Part shown: piece by piece, positions 10,967 to 22,100 of the stretch
Layout: each line of letters starts with the position of its first letter
Numbering within the stretch: position 1 is the stretch's first letter
Origin: Alloascoidea africana
Lineage: Eukaryota; Ascomycota; Alloascoideomycetes; Alloascoideales; Alloascoideaceae
Length of the DNA stretch: 64,000 nt
NCBI GenBank assembly: GCA_030581615.1
Contig: JAKTTT010000016.1
Coordinates: 310,001-374,000 of the forward strand
Direction: 5' to 3'
The notes under the pieces: model-generated
Told to the model about the DNA's origin: nothing
Seen by the model: only the letters and a program-made list of their open reading frames with translations
Databases searched by the model: none
Program-made: the position numbers and the translations under genes

Positions 10967-13900
10967 ATGAGCGAGCTTGTGACTGCTGCTCAAAAGGTTG
11001 CATCTCAATCATCCTCACATAATGACTGGAAGGAACGTGGCGCAGCCACTTTGGTGAAAACTGAAAAAGACAAAAATGGCGTTGTGAAGACAAGAGTCAT
11101 CAAGAAGAGTGTCGACAGCTTTAAATTTGGAGAAAGTCTTGGTCTGGGATCTTACTCCACTGTTGTACTCGGTACTGACAAAGATACGGACAAGTTATAT
11201 GCGATAAAGATTTTAGACAAAAAGCACATTATAAAGGAGAACAAAGTGAAGTACGTCAACATTGAAAAGGACACCCTGAACACTCTGGGGTCGCACCCAG
11301 GCATCGTTAGACTCTTTTTCACTTTTCAGGACCAAGCCAATCTCTACTTTGTCCTTGACTATGCAGAGAATGGCGAACTACTCTCTCTAATAAACAAATA
11401 CGGCTCATTGAGTGAGGAGTGCACACGGTACTATGGTGCACAGATTCTGGATGCTATCCGTTACATGCACTCCAAAGGCGTTATCCACAGAGACTTAAAA
11501 CCGGAAAATATACTGTTGGACTCTAAGCACAGAATCAAAATTACTGACTTTGGCACTGCAAAACTTTTGACGAAGGCTGAACGTGAAACGTTTACTCAAA
11601 GTGAGAAAAACGATATTCGGGCAAAATCCTTTGTCGGAACAGCGGAGTACGTTTCACCAGAGCTGCTATCTCAAAAGTACTGTGGCCGAAGTTCTGATAT
11701 TTGGGCATTTGGCTGTGTAATGTACCAGATGATATCAGGAAAACCTCCTTTCAAAGCAGCGAACGAGTATCTAACTTTCCAGAAGATTATGAAGTTACAA
11801 TTCTCTTATCCACCTGGGTTTCCAATGTCTGTTAGGAATCTAGTCAAGCAAATTCTCATCCTGAGTCCAGGATCAAGACTTACCGTTTCTCAAATCCAAA
11901 ACCACCCGTTTTTTGAAGGTGTCGACTGGACAAATCAAAAAGCATTGTGGCACTCTCCCCATCCAAAGTTTCAGCCATTTGTTTCCAGTGTAAACACTGT
12001 TTCTTACAACTATAGTTACACAGGTGGGGGACTTAGTGCTGTTAAAGTTAACCAGAAACCAAGCGCACAAGCAACAGCCGCTCTCGCTGCTCTATACAAG
12101 CCAAGAGCTGCTAATGGACGGACAACACCAGCATTGACGAAACCAACGACGACACAAAAGGACCAAATACAAACACATCCTTCGCAGAGAACAACTGTTA
12201 GATCGAAAAGTACGCCAATGCTTCCAAAATCGACGTTCACAAAATCAGGAAGCTCAAACGCCATTAACAAGCCCAGCACCACAGTTAAAATGAAGAGAGA
12301 AGCTTCCTCTTCGACTACTTCAACCCCAGTAGAGTCTAACACACCTAGAACTTCGACAACAGCAACAGCAAATCCAACGCCAACGGAGCAAGTGACTGTC
12401 AATCGTAGAGGCTCTCGGAGACCTAGTGTTCAACCTTCAACAGAAGATACAGACACGCCCCCAATGTCATCACTTGATATTCAATGGTCCAACTTTTTAC
12501 GCACAGTGGATGAACGGATTGCAAAGATCGGATACGTCGATGTATCGCTTACATTTCATGAGTCTGAACGAGACACTTCATCTGTTTTTGCCAGATCTGC
12601 ATCGGGAGGTTCTGTACCTCGTCATAACAATTATGATCTTTCTCCAACTCTTCAACAGCCACCAGCCGTAAAGCACAATATGACGGATGAATTTGACCGA
12701 GTCACAATGGCAAAGAAAAAGAGAGCAAATAATGCCTTTGGATTTGGAAAATACCGTGCCAACGACGATCCTGAAGATTTGCTCGAACCAGTACACAGTC
12801 CAAGTCGACTGAAAAGATTTTTTTCCAGCGGGAATGGGAAAAATTTGACATTGCTGAGAAAAAGAAGGAAAAAAGATAGAATCATGATTTTGACAACCAG
12901 TGGCAGAATTCTTATAGTTAGCCCTGAATTGTCTCTCTCCCAGTATCATTTAAATGCGCCAGTGACTGCGTATCAATCTGCATCTTTTCCTCCTTTGCCA
13001 CAGACATGTATTGATGTTGAGATTGATTACTTCAACCCAGCTGTTTCTATTAGGGAGCGTACCAGAGACCGCGAACATTCAACCTCATCTGGAAATACAC
13101 ATGAAAGAAAGTCTTCTACAGCGTCTTTAGGCCTGGATGAACAACAGCCTCGATCGTTTTCAAACGATAATAATTCCACCAGCAACAGCCAAAAGGGCGA
13201 CACGGGAATTGAGGACGAGAACTGTCCATTCATGATTGAAGCCCCTTATGACATATTTTCTGTGGAGCCTTGTACGCATCTAAGGTTTCGTGGCCCACAA
13301 AATTTCAATGGTCTTTACGGACATGACTCTTGGGTTTCAATTTTCAAAAAGCTAAGAGTATTAAGAGAAGAGACTTATGCAAATAGCAAGAGTGCAAAGG
13401 ACGAAGAAACTATTAAAGCGGCTGTACAAATTGCTGTACAAAATGCTGCGAAGAATCCATCCAATACTGATGACAAGCAACAGCAGATGGAAAAGGAAAA
13501 TCCAGCTGTCTCGGTAGTTGCAGAGGAAGATGAAAGCAAGGAAAGGAGGCCATTACGCACTTCAAGCAATGATGATGTTAAGCGTATTTTGGAAACGTCG
13601 AGAATGGCTCGAGTCAAAAGCAGGAACAACAATGACAACCCAGGTAATCCGGGGGAGGACAAAGATAGAGGGTTAGCTCTACAGGCCGCAGCGCTTGCAA
13701 CAAAGGCAACGAGAAGACCCCCTCCACCATCCCCGATGACTTTTGAAGAGGTTGAATTAGATCAAAAAGTGGAAACGGGGAACCAGCGTCAACTTCAAAC
13801 GGATGAGCAACAGTATGAGGAATTTACTATGGCGGCAGGTACTGCAGCCTCATCATCAAATGGATTGGGGTCTCCCTTGCCTTATCTAAAAAATAGAAAT

Positions 13901-15124
13901 GATGGGACTTTCGAACGCGCACAGCAGTTTATTGAGATTGACAGTGATGATGAGGGCGGATATGGTCCAAAGGCCGATGAATTTCTAGCAGATGTCTTGG
14001 GAGATTTGTATGTTGGCAGTGACATCCGAAATACAAATCCCGACAAGAATAGCAAAATGGGAGATACGAAAGTGAGCCAAAGAGACGTGTCAGTGCGTTC
14101 CACCCCGTTGCAACGTCAATATGATGGGGGACTAAATTATGTTGGAGGGAAGGAGGATGGTGTCACTCTTTCTCCCTCCAGATCGCCCGCACATTTACGA
14201 AATGTCTACCAAGGAAACACTTACTCCAAATCCAGAAGAGAGCCTGGTTCACCATCATTTTCTCAAAGGGCAGCGCAAGATCAGCATAATCCCTATTTTG
14301 ATAGGAATTGGGACGGACTAATGAAGGAAGAAAGTCGTGGGAAAGATCGACTTGGAGAGCAGGATGAGCATAGACACGATTTTCAACGTCAGTATCCAGT
14401 AGTTCGAACACAATCAACAAGACCAGCTCCTAATCAGTATCACTATCACCATCATAAGCCCAAGAAGTTGCCTCCGCCGCCTTTGCATCATCCGCATCAG
14501 CATCAGCTACACCAGCATTATCAGACTCCAAACATTCCAAATCAAATTCCCGGGGGAGAAAGCTCATATCCATCGAAGACATATTCACCAAAGCCTGACA
14601 TGCCCAATGCAAGCTCTGATAGGAATTATTATGGGGTCAAGTCTACTTCTACGCCGCCTCGATCGTGCCCAGGCTCTGCTCCAGCAACAACAGTTGTGCA
14701 TAATTACAACTATGCAAATAGCACCACAAAAAAATATGAAGGTTCGTATGGCACTTCTAGGGGAACTAATGAGGGTGGTAATTATAAGAGTCTTAAAAGC
14801 GCTACTTCTACCCCACAGTTACAGTCTTCTCTAGGCATGTCTCCTGATTTGGGACAATGGAGTCCTTATCCTTCGATATCTACTCCGTTATCCCAACAGC
14901 AACAACAACAGCAAAGAAGAAGGCGACATGCGAGTACTGGTTCGGGTAATATTATTCTTGAAAATGCTAATGATAATATGGGCATTGGGATAAACACAAA
15001 GGGAGAGGGGGACTGGACTCGAAAGCAACCACATAACTATCAACATCAATACCAACATCAGCAGTACTACAAGCCCTCATCGCAACAGCATAAGTACCAG
15101 CAGTATGAAAATGGCGAATTTTGA
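10967..15124 (+). CDS. PDK1/PKH-type protein kinase with long Gln/His-rich tail
   Basis: AGC-family master kinase predicted to phosphorylate activation loops of Ypk, Pkc1 and Sch9-like kinases downstream of sphingolipids. Intronless, 1385 residues, longer than yeast Pkh1/Pkh2 (766/1081). The kinase domain spans about 52-317: glycine loop GLGSYSTVVLG at 59-69, catalytic Lys81, HRDLKPEN with Asp176, DFG with Asp194, and the activation segment SFVGTAEYVSPE whose Ser221 corresponds to the PDK1 autophosphorylation serine. A PH-like segment follows (FFSSGNGKNLTLLRKRRKK, then MILTTSGRILIVSPE) with an insertion before FRGPQNFNGLYG. The last 450 residues or so are low complexity, rich in Gln, His, Pro and Ser. 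Upstream in-frame TTG-AGA codons are not a plausible start, so ATG 10967 was chosen. Which PKH paralogue it is cannot be told. Confidence 0.92.
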   Translation: MSELVTAAQKVASQSSSHNDWKERGAATLVKTEKDKNGVVKTRVIKKSVDSFKFGESLGLGSYSTVVLGTDKDTDKLYAIKILDKKHIIKENKVKYVNIEKDTLNTLGSHPGIVRLFFTFQDQANLYFVLDYAENGELLSLINKYGSLSEECTRYYGAQILDAIRYMHSKGVIHRDLKPENILLDSKHRIKITDFGTAKLLTKAERETFTQSEKNDIRAKSFVGTAEYVSPELLSQKYCGRSSDIWAFGCVMYQMISGKPPFKAANEYLTFQKIMKLQFSYPPGFPMSVRNLVKQILILSPGSRLTVSQIQNHPFFEGVDWTNQKALWHSPHPKFQPFVSSVNTVSYNYSYTGGGLSAVKVNQKPSAQATAALAALYKPRAANGRTTPALTKPTTTQKDQIQTHPSQRTTVRSKSTPMLPKSTFTKSGSSNAINKPSTTVKMKREASSSTTSTPVESNTPRTSTTATANPTPTEQVTVNRRGSRRPSVQPSTEDTDTPPMSSLDIQWSNFLRTVDERIAKIGYVDVSLTFHESERDTSSVFARSASGGSVPRHNNYDLSPTLQQPPAVKHNMTDEFDRVTMAKKKRANNAFGFGKYRANDDPEDLLEPVHSPSRLKRFFSSGNGKNLTLLRKRRKKDRIMILTTSGRILIVSPELSLSQYHLNAPVTAYQSASFPPLPQTCIDVEIDYFNPAVSIRERTRDREHSTSSGNTHERKSSTASLGLDEQQPRSFSNDNNSTSNSQKGDTGIEDENCPFMIEAPYDIFSVEPCTHLRFRGPQNFNGLYGHDSWVSIFKKLRVLREETYANSKSAKDEETIKAAVQIAVQNAAKNPSNTDDKQQQMEKENPAVSVVAEEDESKERRPLRTSSNDDVKRILETSRMARVKSRNNNDNPGNPGEDKDRGLALQAAALATKATRRPPPPSPMTFEEVELDQKVETGNQRQLQTDEQQYEEFTMAAGTAASSSNGLGSPLPYLKNRNDGTFERAQQFIEIDSDDEGGYGPKADEFLADVLGDLYVGSDIRNTNPDKNSKMGDTKVSQRDVSVRSTPLQRQYDGGLNYVGGKEDGVTLSPSRSPAHLRNVYQGNTYSKSRREPGSPSFSQRAAQDQHNPYFDRNWDGLMKEESRGKDRLGEQDEHRHDFQRQYPVVRTQSTRPAPNQYHYHHHKPKKLPPPPLHHPHQHQLHQHYQTPNIPNQIPGGESSYPSKTYSPKPDMPNASSDRNYYGVKSTSTPPRSCPGSAPATTVVHNYNYANSTTKKYEGSYGTSRGTNEGGNYKSLKSATSTPQLQSSLGMSPDLGQWSPYPSISTPLSQQQQQQQRRRRHASTGSGNIILENANDNMGIGINTKGEGDWTRKQPHNYQHQYQHQQYYKPSSQQHKYQQYENGEF

Positions 15125-16611
15125 TGTTTAATCCAGGGGAAAATAAAAATCTGGGCAATTCCACCTTGTTTCTTTCAATTTTTTATTTGTTATTACAGTT
15201 TTGCTTTTCCACGTTACTGGATAGAAGCTGGTTTTTAGAGATCGGGAAGAGAATACGCCGAAGAGGATGAACTTTTGAAACTTGTAGGTATTACAACAAT
15301 CGCCATGAGAACAATAAAAGTAGGAATGCATCATAAATCATCGCCAATAATAATAATCATTTTAATGTTCTTGCTTTCAGTGTTTTTCGATTATATCAAT
15401 AGTTTACACATATTTACATATATTTGGTATGTTGACTAGTATATCCATAATTGAGGTTCTCATACGCATAAACTCGAATCAGATCTATTGTCTCCCATAT
15501 AAGGATGCTTTATTTGATTCGTTGTCTTCGAATTGGTACTTTGACGACAAATTATTGCATGTTTGCATGCAAATAAACAGCGTCCACACAGAACGCTAAC
15601 GACAATAGCACATGCTGCGCTCTGTAGAAGATAAAAGAGGCTGACGATTGACCAAGATCAGAACCTTTTGTTTTATTTGAGGAGGAAGTACATACGCTGG
15701 TGTTGAAGCATGTTAAGTAAGCGGATAAGACCACTCCCATTGTCCTTGCCATGTCATTCTAAAACGCGTTGGAGATGGCGCGAAAAAGTCAATTTGGCAA
15801 AGGTGGATCTGTTCTGATTACAATCCAAGGTATAGTAAAGTATAATAGTGGTACAAAAAAGTTGAGCTAACTAGATAGCCCTGCCATTACTGATGCTAGA
15901 GTAAAATATACATTGACGATTAGGCAGTTTCAAGTCAAAACTTTTCCCCGTAAAGAGACAAAACGGCAAGGAAGAAATTAGTGCGAATAAGGACATCTGA
16001 AAGGGTATAGTAAAGGAAGCGGAGAAATGAGAGTAGGAGAAAATATATGTTGAGACCTACAAAAGCACCAAAAGGTCTCAAAATTAACAAAGAAAACACA
16101 GAAACAAACTACAAAAACTAGAAACAAGAGCTCAGGGACATGTGAAATAAGAATTATAAAAGCTTACAAAGCGGCATAAAATGAGAGAAATATGACCTCT
16201 TCAGTTGAGGACCAAAGAACCTCCCAAGCAAATACTGTTCATTTCATCTCATTCAAGTTTGAAATAGGCATAACCATTGGGAATATCGTTCATAAAAGAA
16301 AAAAAAGAGTCTAAGTAAAAATAGAGGCAGGGTTGATTGACTGATTGGCATACAGATAAGAGATAAATGGGTAAAAATACATTACATCATTAGTAATTAT
16401 TAGTGAACATTTTGCTCAGCCATAAGAACAAAAAAAGAAGAATAGCCGAGAAATAAGAAAAAAAGTATAAATCCAAGAGAAGAAGAGTGATTCTCGCATG
16501 CTTGAAGCAAGCCAGCAATGTTGTCAGTCATGAGCTATCTGCATCCGGCCCTGACTGGAAATCGCCCTTGAGCTCTGATGGCTTTGGAATGACTGACACA
16601 ACTCGTAGTTG
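15125..16611. other. Intergenic, convergent 3' regions
   Basis: About 1.5 kb of AT-rich sequence between the kinase stop and the stop of the minus-strand DUF6589-N-like gene. I looked for a C-terminal continuation of the latter and saw none. No RNA gene or repeat recognised. Confidence 0.4.
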
Positions 16612-17859
16612 TTATTTATCATGTCTTTTATCTGAGCTTTCATGTTCCTCTCGTTGAGGCGGTGGTGAAGCTTCAGAAGATGTAATAACGGGTATACTCA
16701 TCACAGGGTTTCTAGTTTCGAAAGTTTTCGATCTTTCTTGTGAAATTGAAGATGAGCAGCTTTCCCGCATGGTTTCAGGTACAGAATCTTCAGATTTCAT
16801 TCGCTGCTTTCCTTTATCTTTGGCTTTCGCTCCTCGTTCTTGTTGAGATGGCGAAAAAGTAGAGCCTGTAGGATCCACACGTGCTCTATCAGAACTTGAT
16901 TCCCTTGTTTTCTGCCTTTTGGAGGATCTTGGCGATCCAGAAATCCCTAGGTTGGACTTTCTTCTCTTTCCTTTCGTCCCGCCTTTTTTATTTCGCTGTT
17001 GATTGTCGCGTTGATCTTTCAGCTTGCTGCTTCCACTTGCCGATCTCACGTTTGTATCTGCATTTTGGCCTGCTTCAATTTCTTGCATTTCCCTACTCTC
17101 GTCTTCATCTTCATGCTCATGCTCATGATCATCATTTGATTTTCCTCCAGACATATCAGGCTCCTTTTGTTCCCCAAGAGTACCAAAGATTTCCTCTTCT
17201 TTCATCTCAGAAGACGTTTCGATCAGCTTCCTGTAGTTTATCAAAACGCCAAGCTTGTTCAACATGTCGAGAACTGTTCTTTTTGTGTCCTTGGAATAGG
17301 CAAACAGACCAAGGATTGTGGGAATCCTTGTGCATAATCCAGGGTGATGGGTATAACAAATTATCGAGATGATCATGAACGTTCTAAATTCAGTCTGCAT
17401 TTCTTTTTGCTTTCCAGAGGGTGAAGCAGACTGGACTAAGCCGCTTATCAAATGCCGCAACTGGGGGGCAGATGACCTCATTTCCTCGAACATGGGCATC
17501 CATTCCAACTTGTCGTAGCTAGTTTTCTCTTCTATATTAAATTTGCCAAATGTTGAGGAGTTTGCGAGGTTTGTAATCTCATCTTTCAAAACTCGGGGAA
17601 ACTGTAAGGCTTTAAAGAGATAATCGCGGTCGTAGTCAAACTGATTCTTCATTATAAAAAACTCAAGAGCATTTTTGGATCCATAGACCGCTTCAGCAAA
17701 GAGCTGTTGTCGATGTTTAATCCCAGGTCCCTCCATCAGAGGAATCGCCTCTACAAATTCTGACATTGAAATTCGTAATGATCTCATATAATCGTATACA
17801 AGAGCGGCCTTTTCGATATTTGTCTTTGCCGGCGCTCTTTGTTTCTTCTTTGGAGTCAT
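16612..17859 (-). CDS. Orphan N-terminal domain of fungal DUF6589 family, charged tail
   Basis: Function unknown. Intronless, 415 residues from ATG 17859. Residues 17-230 resemble, from memory, the N-terminal part of the large fungal proteins carrying DUF6589, an often multicopy, mobile-element-associated family: a helix IEKAALVYDYMRSLRISMSEF, then FEEMRSSAPQLRHLISGL, then FMIISIICYTHHPGLCTRIPTILGLFAYSKDTKRTVLDMLNKLGVLINY. The catalytic-looking DUF6589 core expected next is absent. Instead residues 235-415 are a highly charged Ser/Lys/Glu tail with basic nuclear-localisation-like blocks (KGGTKGKRRKSN, SSKRQKTRE). Either a truncated element copy or a host gene derived from one; the open frame and the lack of decay favour the latter. 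It is divergent from RPL27. Confidence 0.62.
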   Translation of the reverse strand: MTPKKKQRAPAKTNIEKAALVYDYMRSLRISMSEFVEAIPLMEGPGIKHRQQLFAEAVYGSKNALEFFIMKNQFDYDRDYLFKALQFPRVLKDEITNLANSSTFGKFNIEEKTSYDKLEWMPMFEEMRSSAPQLRHLISGLVQSASPSGKQKEMQTEFRTFMIISIICYTHHPGLCTRIPTILGLFAYSKDTKRTVLDMLNKLGVLINYRKLIETSSEMKEEEIFGTLGEQKEPDMSGGKSNDDHEHEHEDEDESREMQEIEAGQNADTNVRSASGSSKLKDQRDNQQRNKKGGTKGKRRKSNLGISGSPRSSKRQKTRESSSDRARVDPTGSTFSPSQQERGAKAKDKGKQRMKSEDSVPETMRESCSSSISQERSKTFETRNPVMSIPVITSSEASPPPQREEHESSDKRHDK

Positions 17860-18338
17860 TTTGTTCAATTTCAGAGAGATTGATCAGAATGTTTTTCAAG
17901 TGCAGAAGATGGGGGGAGAAGAAGATGCCTAGCTTCTTGTCTAAAACCTCCCCAAAAAATGACTCTTTTTCTGTAATTTTGCTAGCTTGTTTGTTCTTGG
18001 TGGTCGTCTTCACTGGGCACAATGATAAAGGCAAAAACAAAAAGCAAGATTCGATAAGGGCAGAAAGGAACAGGCCTTTACAAGAGCAATAGAAGGATTT
18101 GGGGCAGTTGATTTTGAGCACCTGTCATGTAAAGATCGGTAGAACTGGGACATGGAGGTAGGGCATTACTGGCTTTAACCTTTCCGGCAGCAGTGAGCTC
18201 ACCATTATATTTCTTTCTCTTCCTGTATTTCTCCATTCATCTTCGCGCTCGCTCTTTCATTCTCTTCCTTCTCGCTTCCTTACATTCCTCCATGCCTGCT
18301 GGCCAGATACGCTGCAGATATTATAATTGCACTGTCAC

Positions 18339-18348
18339 ACACCCATAC
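18339..18348 (+). promoter_or_regulatory. Rap1-like motif ACACCCATAC upstream of RPL27
   Basis: ACACCCATAC matches the core of the budding-yeast Rap1 consensus (ACACCCRYACAYM), about 190 bp before the RPL27 ATG. Rap1 control of ribosomal protein genes is not universal among yeasts, so the functional claim is tentative. Confidence 0.35.
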
Positions 18349-18409
18349 GCCCGGTAACGTCATGCGCCGGCCGCAGGTGTCTGGAGGTGTTGCTGTGTTG
18401 GGAATTTCG

Positions 18410-18434
18410 CAGTCACTTTGACTTAGGGCTAGGG
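18410..18434 (+). promoter_or_regulatory. Homol-D/Homol-E-like ribosomal-protein promoter module
   Basis: CAGTCACT at 18410-18417 differs at one base from the Homol-D box CAGTCACA, and six bases later TAGGGCTAGGG at 18424-18434 resembles the Homol-E/Tbf1-type repeat. This order and spacing match the ancestral ribosomal-protein promoter known in S. pombe and several early-branching yeasts. It lies about 105-125 bp before the RPL27 start. Confidence 0.5.
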
Positions 18435-18536
18435 CTGGTACATTTCAGCACGCGGAAAGACGGCTTTGAGCACATCATCCACGAAACTCATTTGCAAAAC
18501 AGCCAGAAAAAGCAGCACCACACATTTTCGATCGCA

Positions 18537-19158
18537 ATGGGATCCAAGTTTGTAAAGTCAGGAAAAGTTGGTATGTACCAGAATTGTTCTATTACGGATC
18601 AATAGAAAGAGTGAAACCAGAAGATTTTTCTGCTTGCATCGCAGGAGCGGTCAAGACAATGTAAATGTTTGGCCAAATACGTTTACTACGGTGATAACCA
18701 GCATGATGAAAAGAATCATTCCTCTTTTTTGGTCTCTCCCAAATTTAGTAGACCATTACTAACAATCGTTCTCATTAGCTATCATCGTCAGAGGCCGATA
18801 CGCCGGTAAAAAGGTCGTTGTTGTGAAGCCACATGACGAAGGCACAAAGTCTCATCCTTTTCCACACGCTCTCGTTGCGGGAATCGAGCGATATCCACTC
18901 AAGGTGACCAAGAAGCTAGGTCCAAAGACTGTTGCCAAGCGAACGAAGATCAAGCCATTCATAAAGCTCGTCAACTACAACCACATTCTCCCCACCCGTT
19001 ACACATTTGACATTGAGGAGATCAAGTCTGCTGTCACCACAGAGGCTTTCAAAGAGCCATCACAGAGGGAAGAGGCCAAGAAGGTTGTTAAGAAGACTTT
19101 TGAGGAGAGGCACCAGGCCGGAAAGAACAAGTGGTTTTTCACGAAGCTGAATTTTTAA
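18537..19158 (+). CDS. RPL27: 60S ribosomal protein L27 (eL27), 2 exons
   Basis: Large-subunit ribosomal protein. Exon 1 18537-18570 encodes [11 protein letters not shown]; the intron 18571-18778 has a GTATGT donor and a perfect TACTAAC branch site at 18757-18763; exon 2 18779-19158 completes 137 residues, matching the family (136). Diagnostic segments are [35 protein letters not shown] and [13 protein letters not shown] near the C-terminus. The intron sits after codon 11, as in S. cerevisiae RPL27A and B. CTG at the penultimate-region leucine (TKLNF) supports standard decoding. Confidence 0.98.
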
Positions 19159-22100
19159 GGCCAACAAAACTTAAAAAATTTACTCTCCAAGCTGTAATGA
19201 TCAATTGAAAACAAAGCAAGTAAAAATTTCACGGGAAGGAGTGAGTGGGAAGCATAAAATTCAAACTTCTGAACAACACTATCTACAAGGGATCTGTTTA
19301 ATTTAGTTTTTACGATGTGTTTTGTATCTATTATCACTACAAACAAGATTTGAATTTGCACGCATTGAGTTGAATTGTGCTGAGCGCTCTTTATATCATG
19401 ATTTTCTTGTTGGTTTTGATTGGGGTTTGTTTTCTTCTTCTCTCATTCTCTAGTATTGGTGAAGTTAATGAGAAAGCAAGGAGAGGAAAAAATGAGTCCA
19501 TTTCTTGTAAAAATTCTGAAGGCAAATGAACCTACTTGTATTCTATTTAAGCAATTTTATACCCATCCCCAATGTAGTCTCTTTTTTGTTCTTTTTGATT
19601 CCTCATCCAGATGTAATCTCTTCCACAAAGCGTTAAATATCCAACATTCTTCTAGATTTCTCTGCGATTTTCTCGTTTGAGAATAACCCTGCGTGCTCGT
19701 TTCTATTTTCCATGATTTCCAATATTCTTAGATTCAATTCTACTATTTCAGTAAAGCCAACTTTGATCTTCAAATAAAGGAAAGGTAAAATAAGAAGATG
19801 CAGTACAACGTCACGCCAAAATGCAATCGGTCAATCGAATCAGCGCCAACCGTGGATAAGAGAGAAAAGAGAAGGATCAAAAAGCGGTGAACAGAAGAAA
19901 TAATGAGGCGATCTCCTGTTTCGTCTTTACTTTCGCTTAGTGGGAACATCGTGCTGAATAGAACCAAGCAATTCTTGGTATTTTGAGAATTAAATAAGTC
20001 GATGGGTAATAGTATGCATGTTGCATCTCCCTTTCGCTCATTCTTCCCACTTTTCTGATGTCTCAACCTACTGAGGAACAGCTTGGTCTCCATTTGAGGA
20101 ATCAGTACAAATGAAAACCAAAAAACGCATCTACACAAGTGTGAATGGTAGTATTACTTTTCTTCTATTAAATCTCAAACGCAATTAATAAGAATATCGG
20201 ATGATGAAAAACGATAATTGATGACCAGAATAGTAATGGGTTTGATATCCCAAACTCGTGCCAGGTGCTCTACCCATCGTTTTTGTCAGCATTGTCCTAT
20301 TTGGTTATTCTACTCATGACTGAGTGATTGCTTAGTATTTTGGTATTATTGTGGTTTTTGCCGTATCTCAATACACGAGGCAAAATAAAAATACGTAGCA
20401 TATGCTATTGTCTATTGAGAATCAAGAGTACTGTAGATCTATTCTATCAAGGTTCTAAAGGAGAATACTGATAATAGCTCCAAGGTCTGTTTAATGGAGT
20501 TGGGTTACTTTTAGCAAAAAAGATAAAACTGATTGCGAATGAAAAGTACTTATTGATCCACGAGTCAATTTTCCCGTTTTAGAAAACTGTGAAGTAGTAA
20601 ATTTCAGAGGTCAATTCATGCAATACTAACGAGTTCAACACTACCGTAGTGAAGTACAAGTAAATAGTATTCTGAATGTCATAAGTAGGAACGAGATCAC
20701 TCCGCATGTGCAAGATTAACAACTTGTATCAAAGAACTTGTCTTTGAGGTAAATCCAAAGTTACTGATTCAAAGGAGGTATAATTAGTAGTTGTCCAACT
20801 AGCTATTCGAGAATGTATGCTTAGTTATCGCATACGATAAGATCTAAAAGCTGGTGTGAGCCGTCCATTTTCGACATTCTTTACCTGCCGACATGTTTCT
20901 AAAAACTTAGGCATGTGAAGTGTTTGGATTCAAATGTATGTTTAGTGCAGGTTGGGGCTGCATATGCTGAAAATTCACTTTTCATCTTTCTAATTCAATC
21001 ATTTGAAGTTCAATTGGAAAAAAATATCACTCTAAATTTGAATCGATTTAGATTCAAAAAGAAACACAGAGACTGATTGATCTTACGAGATGCAAAACCA
21101 GCGGAATACATATGTAGGACACAGACAATCGTGAAACACCCAAAAAGTCAATAGGGTTCCCACGTGAATCAAAGATTGTAAATTCAGAGCGAAACTGATG
21201 AATTGAGAGGTAACTGAATCAATTCTTATTCTCCATCTATCTTCAGGGTCGTTTCTACATGATTGAGCCAATTCAAAAGAGCAATCCCAGAAACATTCAC
21301 ACATGCATTTCGATTGTAGAACTTTCTAAAGGAATTTTCGATTTGCAAAATGATCACCTTCGACTGATTCTAGAACAAATAAAGAAATATTGAGACAGAT
21401 CCTACCAGCAAACCCTTCATCAACTTGATGAAGATATGCGTTAGTAAATTAATCGCCACCACATCGGAAAACAACGATAAACCAAGTACGGTGCCCACGA
21501 ATGTTTTTCCTAATTTGTATCCTAATCTAGAGCATCAGTTTTGAGCTAGGTTCCTTTGATTGTTTGTTATCTTTAAGAAAATTGCTGAGTTGGAGGCATT
21601 AACGATCCAATGTTGGACAAGAAAATGCTTAGACAGGCCAAACTGCAAATGAACTGATGACTAATTAATTGAAAAGAATAGAAAGGCACTTTTCAGGTTT
21701 GGTTTGATCTTCATCTTCATCTCATATCCCAAAATAGAGAAGAAAATGATCGAAATGGTGTTGATATTTATTAGCCTGTTTTAAGTGTAATGACAGTCCA
21801 AAAGCTTTCTCATTCTAGCAGTCAAATTCCCTTGAACAGCTAAAGATTCAGACCAAAAGAAAAAGATTTTTTTGCTGGCAAGAAAGATGAGAGGGGAATA
21901 CAATAGATTTATACAAGTATTTGGCGTGTATTGTAGTGCTCTGCCTTAATGTAGATGGATTATTGTAGACGCCTCCAATCTTATCCACGAATAGGAGCAA
22001 GCAAAGTTCAAAGATTCTTGTTCGGATATGTATTTTATTTAAAAACTTCTTTTCTACTCTCCTTTCAGCTATGACAGCAATGAAAGACCTAAAAGACGTA

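Larger units (their letters stand above)
17860..18536. other. Divergent promoter region DUF6589-N-like / RPL27
   Basis: About 680 bp between divergent genes. The RPL27-proximal 240 bp are GC-richer and hold the Rap1-like and Homol-D/Homol-E-like motifs annotated separately. A pyrimidine-rich stretch (18205-18295) follows the minus-strand gene's leader region. Confidence 0.5.
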
